NCBI RefSeq assembly: GCF_022965755.1
Contig: NZ_CP095187.1
Location: 310,001 to 374,000 of the forward strand
DNA length: 64,000 bases
Direction of reading: 5' to 3'
Origin: Pseudoxanthomonas sp. F37
GTDB lineage: Bacteria > Pseudomonadota > Gammaproteobacteria > Xanthomonadales > Xanthomonadaceae
The notes below the pieces were generated by a model that was given only the letters and a program-made list of their open reading frames with translations, did not search any database and was not told where the DNA came from. The translations under genes were made by a program, and so were the position numbers. Positions 1-8,095 of the stretch are shown piece after piece. The number at the start of each line of letters is the position of its first letter. Position 1 is the first letter of the stretch.

Positions 1-680
1 TCCATGAAGTTGGACCACGTCTGGCCGGCCAGCCAGTTGTTCCAGCTGACGTAGGCATGGCGCAGGGTGACGGCGTAGGTGTTGGTGGCGGTCTCGTTGC
101 CGGCCAGCGCATTGCTGCCGCCGCCGAAGAAGTCCATCTCCACGAAGCCCTTGAACTTGTCGCCGCTGTCGGTCACGTGGTCAGCGCTCAGCCAGAAGCG
201 CGAGAACTGCGCATGGAAGTCGGCATACGGGTCGCCGCCGTCGGCCCCCGCGCCGGCCACCGGAATGGTGCTGGGCACGTAGAACAGGCGGCCGGACGAA
301 CCATCGGCGATGCGGCCGTCGCTGGTGTCGGTGGCCATCGCGTCCATCTTGATGAAGCCGCCGTACGAGAACGTCGTGCCCGGGTTGGCCGCGGTCATGA
401 TGGTGGTGCCCTGGATCGGCTGCTTGCCCGCGGGCACGGCCGGCTTGGCGGCCTGCGCGGCCTGCACCTGCGTGACCTGCTCCTGGGTGGTGGCGATCTG
501 GCTCTGCTGTTGCTGCTGCGACGAAAGCAGCAGCTGCACCTGCCGCTCCAGTTCGGCCACGCGGGCCTCCAGCGCCTTTTCCTTGGCGGTCTGTGCAAAC
601 GCCATCCCCGGCGCGATCAGAGCGACGAAGAGCGCAGCGGCCAGTGGCCGTCGCGCCATGAGTGCGGAACGTTGGGTCAT
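1..680 (-). CDS. DcaP-like outer-membrane porin (3' end outside window)
   Basis: Partial gene: 226 codons are visible and the C-terminus lies beyond the window edge. It starts at the ATG at 680, which has a purine-rich ribosome site (GGGAGGGG) directly upstream. A second Met 7 codons in has no such site. The protein has a signal peptide ending AMAFAQ, then a predicted coiled-coil segment (about residues 30-65, rich in Glu and Gln), a linker, and the start of a beta-barrel with YGGFIKMDAMATDTSDG. That order is typical of DcaP-family trimeric porins, which take up small anionic substrates through the outer membrane. The gene diverges from acs, so a role in uptake of carboxylic acids is possible but is inference. 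An OprO/OprP-type porin is the alternative. Confidence 0.75.
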   Translation of the reverse strand, partial: MTQRSALMARRPLAAALFVALIAPGMAFAQTAKEKALEARVAELERQVQLLLSSQQQQQSQIATTQEQVTQVQAAQAAKPAVPAGKQPIQGTTIMTAANPGTTFSYGGFIKMDAMATDTSDGRIADGSSGRLFYVPSTIPVAGAGADGGDPYADFHAQFSRFWLSADHVTDSGDKFKGFVEMDFFGGGSNALAGNETATNTYAVTLRHAYVSWNNWLAGQTWSNFM

Positions 681-999
681 AACCCCTCCCGAAAGGTTGA
701 TGGCCGCGTTGCGCGGCTGACGGAGACTTGCGCCTGTGCGCGGACGGCGCCTATTCGCCATTAGTCGTAACGTCGCCCCCTTTCGGAGAAACCCTTGCTG
801 CACAAGGGGTGCGACGACCGGTCGCAGGCAGCACGCCTGCGCTTTACGACCATTGTCTAAGCCCGATGCTGCGATGCCGCACGACCGTATGCGTCAAACT
901 CGTGGCGCCGGTGGTGCGCCGCATGTCATGCCGTGCTTCGCCCGGCCCTCATCCATGCCTCAGAATCGGCGCATCACAGGAACGTCCCGGGAGGACCTC
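681..999. promoter_or_regulatory. Divergent porin/acs intergenic region with palindromes
   Basis: This 319-bp gap holds no gene. It contains three clustered inverted repeats: CCCTTG-ctgca-CAAGGG (792-808), the perfect palindrome CGACCGGTCG (815-824), and CGCAGGC-agcac-GCCTGCG (823-841). They lie 160-210 bp upstream of acs. In Pseudomonas and Vibrio the CrbR regulator acts at the acs promoter, so this is a reasonable place for its site, but I cannot recognise a CrbR consensus. I see no convincing -35/-10 pair for acs. Confidence 0.4.
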
Positions 1000-2943
1000 A
1001 TGACTGATCTGTATCCGGTCAAGCCGGAATTCGCGGCCAAGGCCCGCATCACGCGCGAGCAGTACCTCCGCGACTACCAGGCGTCCATCGATAATCCCGA
1101 TGCCTTCTGGGGCCAGGCGGCCGAACGGCTGCAGTGGTTCAGGAAACCCACCCAGGTCAAGGATGTCAGCTACGCCCTGGACGATTTCCATATCCGCTGG
1201 TTCGCCGACGGCGAGCTCAACGCCAGCGTCAACTGCCTGGACCGCCAGCTGGCCGAGCGTGGCGACAAGGTCGCGCTGCTGTTCGAACCCGATGGCCCGG
1301 ATACGCCGTCCTACGGCGTGACCTACCGCGAACTGTACGAACGCACCTGCAGGCTGGCCAACGCGCTGCGCGCGCTGGGCGTGCAGAAGGGCGACCGCGT
1401 GACGATCTACCTGCCGATGATCCCGGACGCCGCCGTGGCCATGCTGGCCTGCGCGCGCATCGGCGCCATCCACTCGGTGGTGTTCGGCGGCTTCGCGCCC
1501 AACTCCATCGCCGACCGCGTGGCCGACTGCGGCAGCAAGCTGATCATCACCGCCGACGAGGGCCTGCGTGGCGGCAGGAAGGTGCCGCTGAAGGCGAACG
1601 TGGACGCCGCGCTGAAGCTGCCCGGCACCAACTCCGTCGAGACCGTCCTGGTGGTGCGCCACACCGGCGGGGCGGTGGACATGCAGATGCCGCGCGACCG
1701 CTGGTTCGACGCAGTGGTCGATGCGCAGCCGGCCGAATGCGAGCCCGAGCGCATGAACGCCGAGGACCCGCTCTTCATCCTCTACACCTCCGGCTCCACC
1801 GGCAAGCCCAAGGGCGTGCTGCACACCACCGGCGGCTACCTGCTGTATGCGGCGTACACGCACGAGGCGGTGTTCGACCTGCGCGAGGACGACATCTACT
1901 GGTGCACGGCCGACGTGGGCTGGGTCACCGGCCACAGTTACATCGTCTACGGCCCGCTGGCCAATGGCGCCACCGCGGTCATGTTCGAGGGCGTCCCCAA
2001 CTACCCCAGCGTGTCGCGCTTCTGGGAAGTCATCGACAAGCACAAGGTCACCATCTTCTACACCGCGCCCACCGCCATCCGCGCGCTGATGCGCGAGGGC
2101 GAAGCGCCGGTGAAGAAGACCTCGCGCGCCTCGCTGCGCCTGCTGGGCAGCGTGGGCGAGCCGATCAACCCCGAAGCCTGGCGCTGGTACTACGACGTGG
2201 TCGGCGACGGCCGCTGCCCCATCGTGGATACTTGGTGGCAGACCGAGACCGGCGGCATCCTCATCACCCCGCTGGCCGGGGCCATCGACCTCAAGCCCGG
2301 CTCGGCCACGCTGCCGTTCTTCGGCGTGCGGCCGGCGCTGGTGGATGCCAATGGCGAGCAGCTGGAAGGCGCCACCGAAGGCAACCTGGTGCTGCTGGAT
2401 TCCTGGCCCGGCCAGATGCGCACGGTGTACGGCGACCACCAGCGCTTCATCGACACCTATTTCCGCACCTACCCGGGTACCTACTTCACCGGCGACGGCT
2501 GCCGCCGCGACGAGGATGGCTACTACTGGATCACCGGCCGCGTGGACGACGTCATCAACGTGTCCGGCCACCGCATCGGCACCGCCGAAGTGGAGAGCGC
2601 GCTGGTGGCCCATCCGAAGGTGGCCGAGGCCGCGGTGGTGGGCTTCCCGCACGACATCAAGGGCCAGGGCATCTACGCCTACGTCACCCTGAAGGCGGGC
2701 GAGGCGCAGAGCGAGGAACTGCTGAGGGAACTGGTGGCCTGGGTGCGCAAGGAGATCGGCCCCATCGCCACGCCGGACCACCTGCAGTGGGCGCCCGGCT
2801 TGCCGAAGACCCGCTCGGGCAAGATCATGCGCCGCATCCTGCGCAAGATCGCCGAGAACGCACCCGAGCAGCTGGGCGATACCTCCACGCTGGCCGATCC
2901 GTCGGTGGTCGAGTCGCTGGTCGCCGAACGCAAGGTCAGGTGA
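1000..2943 (+). CDS. acs: Acetyl-CoA synthetase
   Basis: This 647-residue enzyme converts acetate, ATP and CoA to acetyl-CoA, AMP and PPi in the cytoplasm (the high-affinity acetate-scavenging route). The reading frame is open further upstream, but the ATG at 1000 has a strong ribosome site (GGGAGGAC) and gives MTDLYPVK, which matches the family length (E. coli Acs has 652 residues). It carries the ANL-superfamily P-loop [13 protein letters not shown], the WWQTETG motif, and the C-terminal [13 protein letters not shown]. Lys608 in that last motif is the conserved acetylation site that controls Acs. The response regulator gene crbR follows in the same direction, and its sensor gene crbS lies about 8 kb away. 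Confidence 0.97.
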   Translation: MTDLYPVKPEFAAKARITREQYLRDYQASIDNPDAFWGQAAERLQWFRKPTQVKDVSYALDDFHIRWFADGELNASVNCLDRQLAERGDKVALLFEPDGPDTPSYGVTYRELYERTCRLANALRALGVQKGDRVTIYLPMIPDAAVAMLACARIGAIHSVVFGGFAPNSIADRVADCGSKLIITADEGLRGGRKVPLKANVDAALKLPGTNSVETVLVVRHTGGAVDMQMPRDRWFDAVVDAQPAECEPERMNAEDPLFILYTSGSTGKPKGVLHTTGGYLLYAAYTHEAVFDLREDDIYWCTADVGWVTGHSYIVYGPLANGATAVMFEGVPNYPSVSRFWEVIDKHKVTIFYTAPTAIRALMREGEAPVKKTSRASLRLLGSVGEPINPEAWRWYYDVVGDGRCPIVDTWWQTETGGILITPLAGAIDLKPGSATLPFFGVRPALVDANGEQLEGATEGNLVLLDSWPGQMRTVYGDHQRFIDTYFRTYPGTYFTGDGCRRDEDGYYWITGRVDDVINVSGHRIGTAEVESALVAHPKVAEAAVVGFPHDIKGQGIYAYVTLKAGEAQSEELLRELVAWVRKEIGPIATPDHLQWAPGLPKTRSGKIMRRILRKIAENAPEQLGDTSTLADPSVVESLVAERKVR

Positions 2944-2947
2944 AGCA

Positions 2948-3077
2948 GGAACGAGCGGGGAGGAACGAGGAACGAGTAGCCGCAACGGCGCCTGTACACT
3001 GTTCCTCTACCCCCTCGCATTCCCGCGCACTCGTACGCCATTCCCTCACTCGCTCCTCGTTCCTCCCCACTCGTTCC
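2948..3077. repeat. 22-bp inverted repeat between acs and crbR
   Basis: GGAACGAGCGGGGAGGAACG (2948-2967, continuing to 2969) and its reverse complement at 3056-3077 match at 21 of 22 positions and enclose about 86 bp. Shorter GGAACGAG iterations lie next to both arms. The right arm ends 13 bases before the crbR start codon. It could act as a transcriptional pause or terminator after acs, or be a member of a dispersed repeat family. Confidence 0.7.
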
Positions 3078-3090
3078 TTGCTCCCGCCCC

Positions 3091-3759
3091 ATGCCTACCC
3101 TGCTGATCGCCGACGACCACCCGCTGTTCCGCGAAGCGCTGCGCGGCGCCGTGCAGCGCGTGATGCCGGGCGTGAAGCTGCATGAAGCCGACAGCGTGGA
3201 CGCGCTGTACACCCTGGTCGATGCCCACCCCGATGCCGACCTGCTGCTGATGGACCTCAACATGCCCGGCGCGCACGGCTTCAACGCGCTGGTGCACCTG
3301 CGCGCACTGCATCCGCAGCTGCCGGTGGTCATCGTGTCGGCGCGGGAGGAACCGGCGGTCATGCGCCGCGCGCTGGACCACGGTGCGCTGGGTTTCATTC
3401 CCAAGTCGGCCGATTCGGACACCATCGGCCAGGCCATCGGCGCCGTGCTCGACGGCGAGCGCTGGGTGCCGGAGGAGGCGCACAGCGCGCCGGCCACCAG
3501 CCGCGACGAACAGGAAACCGCGCAGCGCCTGCGCGACCTCACCCCGCAGCAGTTCAAGGTGCTGCAGATGCTCGGCGCCGGCCGCCTCAACAAGCAGATC
3601 GCCTACGACCTGGGCGTGTCCGAAGCCACCATCAAGGCCCACGTCACCGCCATCCTGCGCAAGCTGCACGTCACCAACCGCACCCAGGCGGTGCTGGCCG
3701 CGGGCCGGCTGGCGGTGGACCCGGATGGCATCGTGTTGCCGCCGGAAGAGGCGGAGTAG
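3091..3759 (+). CDS. crbR: LuxR-family response regulator CrbR (ErdR-type)
   Basis: A 222-residue two-component regulator. The N-terminal receiver domain has its phosphoacceptor at Asp55 in LLLMDLNMPG. The C-terminal LuxR/FixJ helix-turn-helix (about residues 148-212) includes LTPQQFKVLQMLGAGRLNKQ and ends in the recognition helix region SEATIKAHVTAILRKL. CrbR (ErdR in Pseudomonas) is known to work with the transporter-like kinase CrbS (MxtR) to switch on acs. The position just after acs, plus a CrbS-type gene at 10845-14315, supports the assignment. The start at 3091 has no clear Shine-Dalgarno and follows an inverted repeat, so its expression is probably weak or coupled to acs. Confidence 0.88.
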   Translation: MPTLLIADDHPLFREALRGAVQRVMPGVKLHEADSVDALYTLVDAHPDADLLLMDLNMPGAHGFNALVHLRALHPQLPVVIVSAREEPAVMRRALDHGALGFIPKSADSDTIGQAIGAVLDGERWVPEEAHSAPATSRDEQETAQRLRDLTPQQFKVLQMLGAGRLNKQIAYDLGVSEATIKAHVTAILRKLHVTNRTQAVLAAGRLAVDPDGIVLPPEEAE

Positions 3760-3790
3760 GGCGAAGCCACGCGCCACGGCATGGCGCGGG

Positions 3791-4300
3791 CTATGGCGGA
3801 AGCTGCGACCTCAGCACGGCCGCCGTGGCGGCAAGCTGCTCGCGGGACGCCCGAACGCGAGACCGGCGTCCCGCATCGTCGCTGGGATCATGCGCCGTGC
3901 CCCACGCGCGCCCGGCACCGTCGAACGTCGCCAGTTGCGGCGGGCCTATCCCCCAGTCGCTGCCCCGCTGGCGTGGCACCACGTGGAAATGGAAGTGCGG
4001 CGTTTCCTGTCCGCTGTACACCCCGTTGTTCTGGAACGTCAGTATGCCAAGCGGCCGGTAGGCGCGGACCTGCGCCTCGGCCACCCGCTTGGCCGCGGCC
4101 ATGACGGCCGCGCACTCGGCATCGGAAAGATCCAGCAGCGTCGCGACATGGCGGCGCGTGATGACGCAGCACTGTCCCACTTCGAACTGCCAGGGATTGA
4201 TCACCGTCAGCGTGTGCGGACCTTCATCGATGATCTTCCACCGTTCCTCGGCGGCGGCCACGCACAGGTCGCAGGGGTCTCGGGTGGGCAGTTCCAGCAT
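3791..4300 (-). CDS. HIT family hydrolase
   Basis: A cytoplasmic protein of the histidine-triad superfamily (169 residues). The triad motif HFHFHVV is present with His102, His104 and His106. HIT enzymes hydrolyse or transfer nucleotidyl groups from nucleoside phosphoramidates or dinucleotides, and the exact substrate cannot be read here. A CDLC pair near the N-terminus may bind zinc. I chose the ATG at 4300 because GGAG lies six bases upstream; a GTG four codons earlier is the alternative. The last 45 residues or so are rich in Arg and Ala and go beyond the usual HIT core of about 110-140 residues. Confidence 0.88.
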   Translation of the reverse strand: MLELPTRDPCDLCVAAAEERWKIIDEGPHTLTVINPWQFEVGQCCVITRRHVATLLDLSDAECAAVMAAAKRVAEAQVRAYRPLGILTFQNNGVYSGQETPHFHFHVVPRQRGSDWGIGPPQLATFDGAGRAWGTAHDPSDDAGRRSRVRASREQLAATAAVLRSQLPP

Positions 4301-4425
4301 GTCTGTCTCCACTTAGGCAGATCCAGCGCCGGCAGCGAAACCGGGCCGCGTCGGAAGCGGGGTGCCGCACGGCCAGGCGCGAGGCCATCCGACACCGGCC
4401 GCAGCGGGATCGGCCGGGCGCACGG

Positions 4426-4842
4426 TCAGGGTTGGATCGACGACTCGGTGACCAGGACCACGGGCTGGCCCGATCTGAGCGTATTGTGCACCTCCGCAAC
4501 CGCATCCGTGTGCCGCAGCAACGCGGCGATCGCGGCGGGGTCGGCAGGCGAGACCACCCTGGCCCGGTACCGGATATCGGAAGCGGCCAGGCCGACGCCG
4601 GGGAAATGCGCGGTGGCTTCCACCTCTACCGCGTCCAGGGTGATGCCGTGACGAGCGGCTTCGCGGTAAAGATCGTTGCAGTAGCACGTGGCCAGGGCGA
4701 GCATCAGGAACTCGCCGCCATTGACACCGGAGCCCCTGCCGGCGCTTTTGGCGGGAATGGACAGTGGCCGCTCATCGCCCCCGGTACGCACTGCCACCAC
4801 GTGCTCGGTACCGGCGTTCTTGACGATCGCTGAAATCTCCAT
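4426..4842 (-). CDS. OsmC-like protein
   Basis: A 138-residue OsmC/Ohr-superfamily protein. The start is the ATG at 4842, with GGAGA placed eight bases upstream. The first catalytic region is recognisable (NGGEFLMLALATCYCNDLY, about residues 42-60), with two cysteines as CYC where the peroxidatic Cys normally sits. The second conserved Cys of classical OsmC peroxidases is missing: the matching segment reads AEVHNTL. It is therefore probably a divergent OsmC-like protein rather than a standard two-cysteine peroxidase. It is the last ordinary chromosomal gene before the attC-bearing cassette array. Confidence 0.85.
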   Translation of the reverse strand: MEISAIVKNAGTEHVVAVRTGGDERPLSIPAKSAGRGSGVNGGEFLMLALATCYCNDLYREAARHGITLDAVEVEATAHFPGVGLAASDIRYRARVVSPADPAAIAALLRHTDAVAEVHNTLRSGQPVVLVTESSIQP

Positions 4843-4866
4843 CGTGGATCTCCGGAAGGGGTGGCG

Positions 4867-4926
4867 GCCCTTGCGCTCGGTCAAGCCCGTCCGCGGACCG
4901 GATCTGGCTTGAATGGGCGGTCAGGC
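4867..4926 (-). other. Degenerate terminal attC-like site
   Basis: The inner arms are TCAAGCC (4881-4887) and GGCTTGA (4906-4912), perfectly complementary, as in the array's good attC sites. The outer boxes have drifted: GCCTGAC instead of RYYYAAC on the minus strand, and no clean GTTRRRY. It marks the distal edge of the array, between the OsmC-like gene and the first cassette gene. Confidence 0.6.
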
Positions 4927-4931
4927 ATGGC

Positions 4932-5231
4932 CTACAGCACCCTGGTGACAAGAAAGGCCATCAGGGGAACGGCAAAGTAGACGGTCGTGCCCAAGGCGTA
5001 GGACGAGATCGCATCCAGTGAACGACCAAGGAAGGCATGTGCGGCAAAGCCCATCGCTGCCATGAGAAAGGTGACGGGCAAGAACAGCAACATCCATGGC
5101 AGCGTCAGCCCGTATCGGGCGTCATGGACAATGTATCCGGCGACGACCCAGACGGGCAGAAGACCCAACCCCACGTAGTAGAGGAACGGCCATGTCCAAG
5201 GTCGGGTCGAGCGTTCGCGATCTACATTCAT
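4932..5231 (-). CDS. Cassette-encoded small membrane protein, unknown function
   Basis: A 99-residue protein with three hydrophobic segments: FLYYVGLGLLPVWVVAGYIV, LPWMLLFLPVTFLMAAMGFA and YALGTTVYFAVPLMAFLVTR. I recognise no family. The start is taken as the ATG at 5231 (MNVDRERS), which AGGA almost touches; an in-frame TTG at 5261 is possible. It lies between two attC-like sites in the same orientation as the other cassette genes, and its base composition is more AT-rich than the surrounding chromosome. It is probably an integron gene cassette. Confidence 0.7.
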   Translation of the reverse strand: MNVDRERSTRPWTWPFLYYVGLGLLPVWVVAGYIVHDARYGLTLPWMLLFLPVTFLMAAMGFAAHAFLGRSLDAISSYALGTTVYFAVPLMAFLVTRVL

Positions 5232-5261
5232 TCCTGGTGCCAGGATCAGGCTGAACCGCAA

Positions 5262-5325
5262 TGTGGGCCAGGGTGTCCACCAAACCGCAGGAACTACCGG
5301 TTCGGGTTGAATGAAATGTTAGGGC
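5262..5325 (-). other. Half-preserved attC site
   Basis: Only the R'' side is clear: GTTAGGGC at 5318-5325 with GGGTTGAATG beside it, as in the good attC sites. The R' and L' side cannot be identified, so the site has probably decayed or been truncated. Confidence 0.5.
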
Positions 5326-5330
5326 GCAGC

Positions 5331-5759
5331 CTACACAGTTGACTCGCGAACCGGCACTCCTTGATGGATTGCATGCTCAGCCACTGCTCGGTTCAGTTCA
5401 TTGTCTTCGATAATGCAGTAGACCCGCCGCAGTTCATTGACGACTCCGTAACGGACGAACTGTTGGGCTTCCGAACGAATCGTAAGCTGCCGAGAGGCGC
5501 ACAACTCCTTGAGGCGGCGTGCAATGGAGGACTCGTGCTCTCCCAGGTCAAAACTCAACGCCCCGTTCAGTGCCATTACATCGACTGCGGAGGCAGCAGC
5601 CAGCTCCGGCAGTACGGCCCTCATGGCCTTCAGGTCCAGGAGATCAGCTCCGTCAGGAAACACTATCGAAAGGTGCTCGCGATCCTCTGTGCGGCGATGG
5701 ACCACCCAGCCCGGATCAGTCCCATCCCAGATGTACTTGAAGTCGGAGAGATCCATCAT
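5331..5759 (-). CDS. Cassette-encoded protein, unknown function
   Basis: A 142-residue predicted soluble protein with no signal peptide or membrane segment and no family that I recognise. It begins MMDLSDFKYIWDG, and either Met could be the start. No ribosome site is visible because attC sequence lies immediately upstream, which is common for integron cassettes. The middle is rich in Leu and Ala (LLDLKAMRAVLPELAAAS) and the C-terminal half looks helical. It is flanked by an attC on each side. Confidence 0.75.
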   Translation of the reverse strand: MMDLSDFKYIWDGTDPGWVVHRRTEDREHLSIVFPDGADLLDLKAMRAVLPELAAASAVDVMALNGALSFDLGEHESSIARRLKELCASRQLTIRSEAQQFVRYGVVNELRRVYCIIEDNELNRAVAEHAIHQGVPVRESTV

Positions 5760-5762
5760 GCG

Positions 5763-5822
5763 GTCTAACGCCGGAATTAAGCCGACCCGCGAAGCGGGTT
5801 CGGCTTGAATGAGTTGTTAGGC
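5763..5822 (-). other. attC recombination site (intact)
   Basis: A textbook 60-bp site. Read on the minus strand it starts GCCTAAC (R'') and ends GTTAGAC (R'), with inner arms CAAGCCG/CGGCTTAA and a central ACCCGC-ttc-GCGGGT hairpin. It belongs to the cassette whose gene is 5856-6176. Confidence 0.92.
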
Positions 5823-5855
5823 CGCGCCAGATGGAGTCGCAGCACAAACGTCGTT

Positions 5856-6176
5856 CTACTTGTCATGGTGATCGTCATCTGTCTGAGATTGATCATCAGC
5901 CCGTCTGCGCAGACCCTGCTCAAGTATCGGTTTAATGGCGATCCATGTGTGGGTGTAGTGGCCGCGCGGCCCCCAGTCTTGCAGATGCTGAGGCTGAGGC
6001 GGGGTGTCGGAATAGATGAGCCAGTAGAGAAGAGGGCCAGCAACAGGGACTAAGAGCAGGAGGATGCGCCAAGCTTTATCCAGCGGAGTGCGGCTGCTCC
6101 GGACAACGCCGACTACCAGTATCACGCTGATCGTGATTGAAGCGACCAGCAATGCGACGAGGCCGAGTTTACTCAT
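5856..6176 (-). CDS. Cassette-encoded membrane protein with PLDc_N-like segment
   Basis: A 106-residue protein. It has a first membrane helix (about residues 5-25), a second hydrophobic stretch AWRILLLLVPVAGPLLYWLI (about 35-54), and a hydrophilic C-terminus ending DDQSQTDDDHHDK. The W-x-LLL-xx-P-xxGP-xxY-W pattern resembles the small PLDc_N membrane module; this is a resemblance, not a firm assignment. GGAGG sits seven bases before the ATG at 6176, so unlike its neighbours it carries its own translation signal. It is flanked by the attC sites at 5763 and 6211. Confidence 0.75.
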   Translation of the reverse strand: MSKLGLVALLVASITISVILVVGVVRSSRTPLDKAWRILLLLVPVAGPLLYWLIYSDTPPQPQHLQDWGPRGHYTHTWIAIKPILEQGLRRRADDQSQTDDDHHDK

Positions 6177-6210
6177 TGCGCACCTCCGAGCTCATGGGAT
6201 TGCTTTAGCG

Positions 6211-6267
6211 GCCTAACACCGGAATTAAGCCGACCCGCGGAGCGGGCTTGGCTTGAATGAATTAGGC
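6211..6267 (-). other. attC recombination site (slightly degenerate)
   Basis: GCCTAAC at 6211-6217 is intact. At the other end the core is ATTAGGC (6261-6267) instead of GTTAGGC, and about three bases are missing next to it relative to the site at 5763. The inner arms and central GC hairpin are conserved. Confidence 0.82.
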
Positions 6268-6280
6268 CGCGCCCAGTCGA

Positions 6281-6607
6281 TCATGCGGTCACCCCAATCG
6301 CCCTCAATCGCTCTGAGGCCTGCGCCAACGCCTGCGGATGACGTCGGAGCTTACGCAGAAACCGGGTACGCCATCTAGTCCAGTTTGCAGCAACTGATGG
6401 CTCCGCCTCTGCCGAAGCCCCGGGGTCGTCGTCAAAGCCGAACTCGAAGCCGCAACTGCACATGGCGAATGAGGCGCTACCGTCGCTGTAATAGGGCTGC
6501 TCGGTGAGCTCGACGCTGCCGCATACCGGGCAAGCCCAAGTCCCAGATTCCGAGCGGTACAGTGTTGCTTCGGTGCCGTCTCTGAGAGTTACACGATTAG
6601 CTTCCAT
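6281..6607 (-). CDS. Cassette-encoded cysteine-rich (zinc-ribbon-like) protein
   Basis: A 108-residue protein. After a short strand-rich N-terminus it shows CPVC (about residues 26-29) and CSCGFEFGFDDDPG (about 50-63). Four cysteines in CxxC...CxC spacing suggest a metal-binding ribbon, and the layout recalls the small CPCC-type cysteine-rich proteins. The C-terminal 40 residues are basic and helical (WTRWRTRFLRKLRRH). The function is unknown. The start at 6607 lies four bases from attC, leaving no room for a ribosome site. Confidence 0.75.
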   Translation of the reverse strand: MEANRVTLRDGTEATLYRSESGTWACPVCGSVELTEQPYYSDGSASFAMCSCGFEFGFDDDPGASAEAEPSVAANWTRWRTRFLRKLRRHPQALAQASERLRAIGVTA

Positions 6608-6611
6608 AGCG

Positions 6612-6658
6612 ACCTAACACCGGAATAATGCCGACCCGCGAAGCGGGTTCGGCTTGAA
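6612..6658 (-). other. attC site, R' half, split by IS copy 1
   Basis: The left half of an attC (ACCTAAC box, L' arm, central hairpin, L'' arm) ends at CGGCTTGAA, where the IS begins. The missing half resumes at 8083-8095 as TGAATTGTTAGCT. Joining the two halves restores a site matching the intact one at 5763 around the junction. Confidence 0.9.
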
Positions 6659-8082
6659 TGATGGGATGGACTCCTCCCGCGTCACCAAACGGCTTCGAAG
6701 AGCCAGACTGATGTTTCCATCAGGACACGGGATCACGAGAGGAGTCCACGCCATGCATGCTAGTACCGTCGCCATCGATTTGGCAAAAGAGGTCTTCGAG
6801 CTGGCCTTCGCCGATGCGCAGGGCCGGGTCATCGAGCGCAAGCGCCTCTCGCGCCGGGCCTTCATCCGTTCGCTGGAGACCCGGCCGCCGTTGCGGGTGC
6901 TGATGGAGGCCTGCGGCGGTGCGCACTGCTGGGCGCGCCGCTTCCAGCGCCAGGGCCACACGGTACGCCTGCTTCCCGCACGTGACGTGCGCCCCTACGT
7001 GCGCGGCAACAAGACCGACCGCAACGACGTGGCCGGGATACTGGAAGCGGACCGCTGCGCCGGCATGGCCGGGGTGCCGGTCAAGACCCCGGAGCAGCAG
7101 GGCATCCAGGCGCTGCACCGGCTGCGTGAACACCTCAAGGGTGAACGTACCGCCACGCTCAACCTGTTGCGGGGCGTGCTGCGCGAGTTCGGCGTGGCGG
7201 TACCCGTTGGAGCGGCCAAGGTGCCGGGGGCGGTACGCGATGCGCTGGAAGACGGTGACAACGAGTTGCCGATGACGCTGCGCCACAGCCTGGCCGAGCA
7301 GATCGACAGACTGTCGCAACTGGACAAGGACATGGCGGCGATCGAGCAGCGGCTGGAGGAATTCGCCTCACGCGAGGTGGCGGTGCAGCGTTACCGTGGC
7401 GTGCCGGGCGTGGGCCTGCTGACGGCGACCGCGCTACGGGCCAGTGCCGGCGATCTGTCGCGCTTCCGCAGCGGGCGCCAGTTCTCGGCGTGGCTGGGAC
7501 TGACCCCGCGCGAGCATTCCTCGGGCCAGCAGCGCCGGCTGGGAGGCCTGACCAAGCGCGGCGATGTCTACGTAAGAACGCTGCTGATCCACGGCGCACG
7601 CGCGGTGCTGCAGGCGGCGCGGATGAAACAGCGGCGCGGGCAAGCCCTCGATCCGCTGCAGGCCTGGGCGCTGAAGGTTCAGGACACCCGCGGCCACAAC
7701 AAGGCCGCCTGCGCGCTGGCCAACAAGCTGGCCCGACGGCTGTGGGCGATGGAACACCACGGCATGCCGTTCGATCCGCGCCACGTCAGCGAGCGGCCGC
7801 ACGCCACCTAAGCCCACCGCCTCAACGCGCAAATTCACCGCTTCAACGTCGGGAGTTGCCTGAAACGATCTTGATCATGGCGAAGGGTTCGGTCCCGGAG
7901 CGGACAACGCCGATAACAATGCCGGCCTGGCAGGCCGCTTGAACGATAGGCACCCGCCCCGCGGATTCCATGATGGCCCGGGCAGATGCTGCTCACCCCA
8001 AGGCCGGATACACGACTGCAACCGTTCCACTTCCGCGATCAGATCACTTCGGCAACGACCGATTGACGGAGGAGTCCATACA
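6659..8082 (+). mobile_element. IS1111-group insertion sequence, copy 1 (attC-targeting)
   Basis: About 1424 bp, inserted in an attC. The inverted repeats are subterminal: ATGGACTCCTCC (6666-6677) and GGAGGAGTCCAT (8068-8079), with seven extra bases on the left (TGATGGG) and three on the right (ACA). This asymmetric end structure without a target duplication is characteristic of IS1111-group elements, including the IS1111-attC group known to target integron attC sites. It carries one transposase gene and an unusually long non-coding 3' segment (7812-8082). Confidence 0.9.
6753..7811 (+). CDS. IS110/IS1111-family transposase, copy 1
   Basis: A 352-residue DEDD transposase. The N-terminal RuvC-like catalytic domain shows VAIDLAKEVFEL (first Asp), LMEACGGAHCWAR (Glu) and NKTDRNDVAGILEA (Asp pair). 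The C-terminal Transposase_20 domain includes RGVPGVGLLTATALRASAG and AWLGLTPREHSSGQQRRLGG. The start at 6753 follows GAGGAG. The coding sequence and its protein appear identical to those of copy 2. Enzymes of this family move DNA through a circular intermediate. Confidence 0.96.
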   Translation: MHASTVAIDLAKEVFELAFADAQGRVIERKRLSRRAFIRSLETRPPLRVLMEACGGAHCWARRFQRQGHTVRLLPARDVRPYVRGNKTDRNDVAGILEADRCAGMAGVPVKTPEQQGIQALHRLREHLKGERTATLNLLRGVLREFGVAVPVGAAKVPGAVRDALEDGDNELPMTLRHSLAEQIDRLSQLDKDMAAIEQRLEEFASREVAVQRYRGVPGVGLLTATALRASAGDLSRFRSGRQFSAWLGLTPREHSSGQQRRLGGLTKRGDVYVRTLLIHGARAVLQAARMKQRRGQALDPLQAWALKVQDTRGHNKAACALANKLARRLWAMEHHGMPFDPRHVSERPHAT

Positions 8083-8095
8083 TGAATTGTTAGCT
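8083..8095 (-). other. attC site, R'' half, beyond IS copy 1
   Basis: TGAATTGTTAGCT is the remainder of the attC interrupted at 6658. The stop codon of the cassette gene 8090-8596 lies inside it, as is usual for cassette genes. Confidence 0.85.

Noticed and set aside
949-2985. Long minus-strand ORF opposite acs
   Set aside because: It is the GC-rich shadow of acs, with His/Arg/Gly/Ala-rich composition and no recognisable domain. Many similar long antisense frames occur across the window and were left out.
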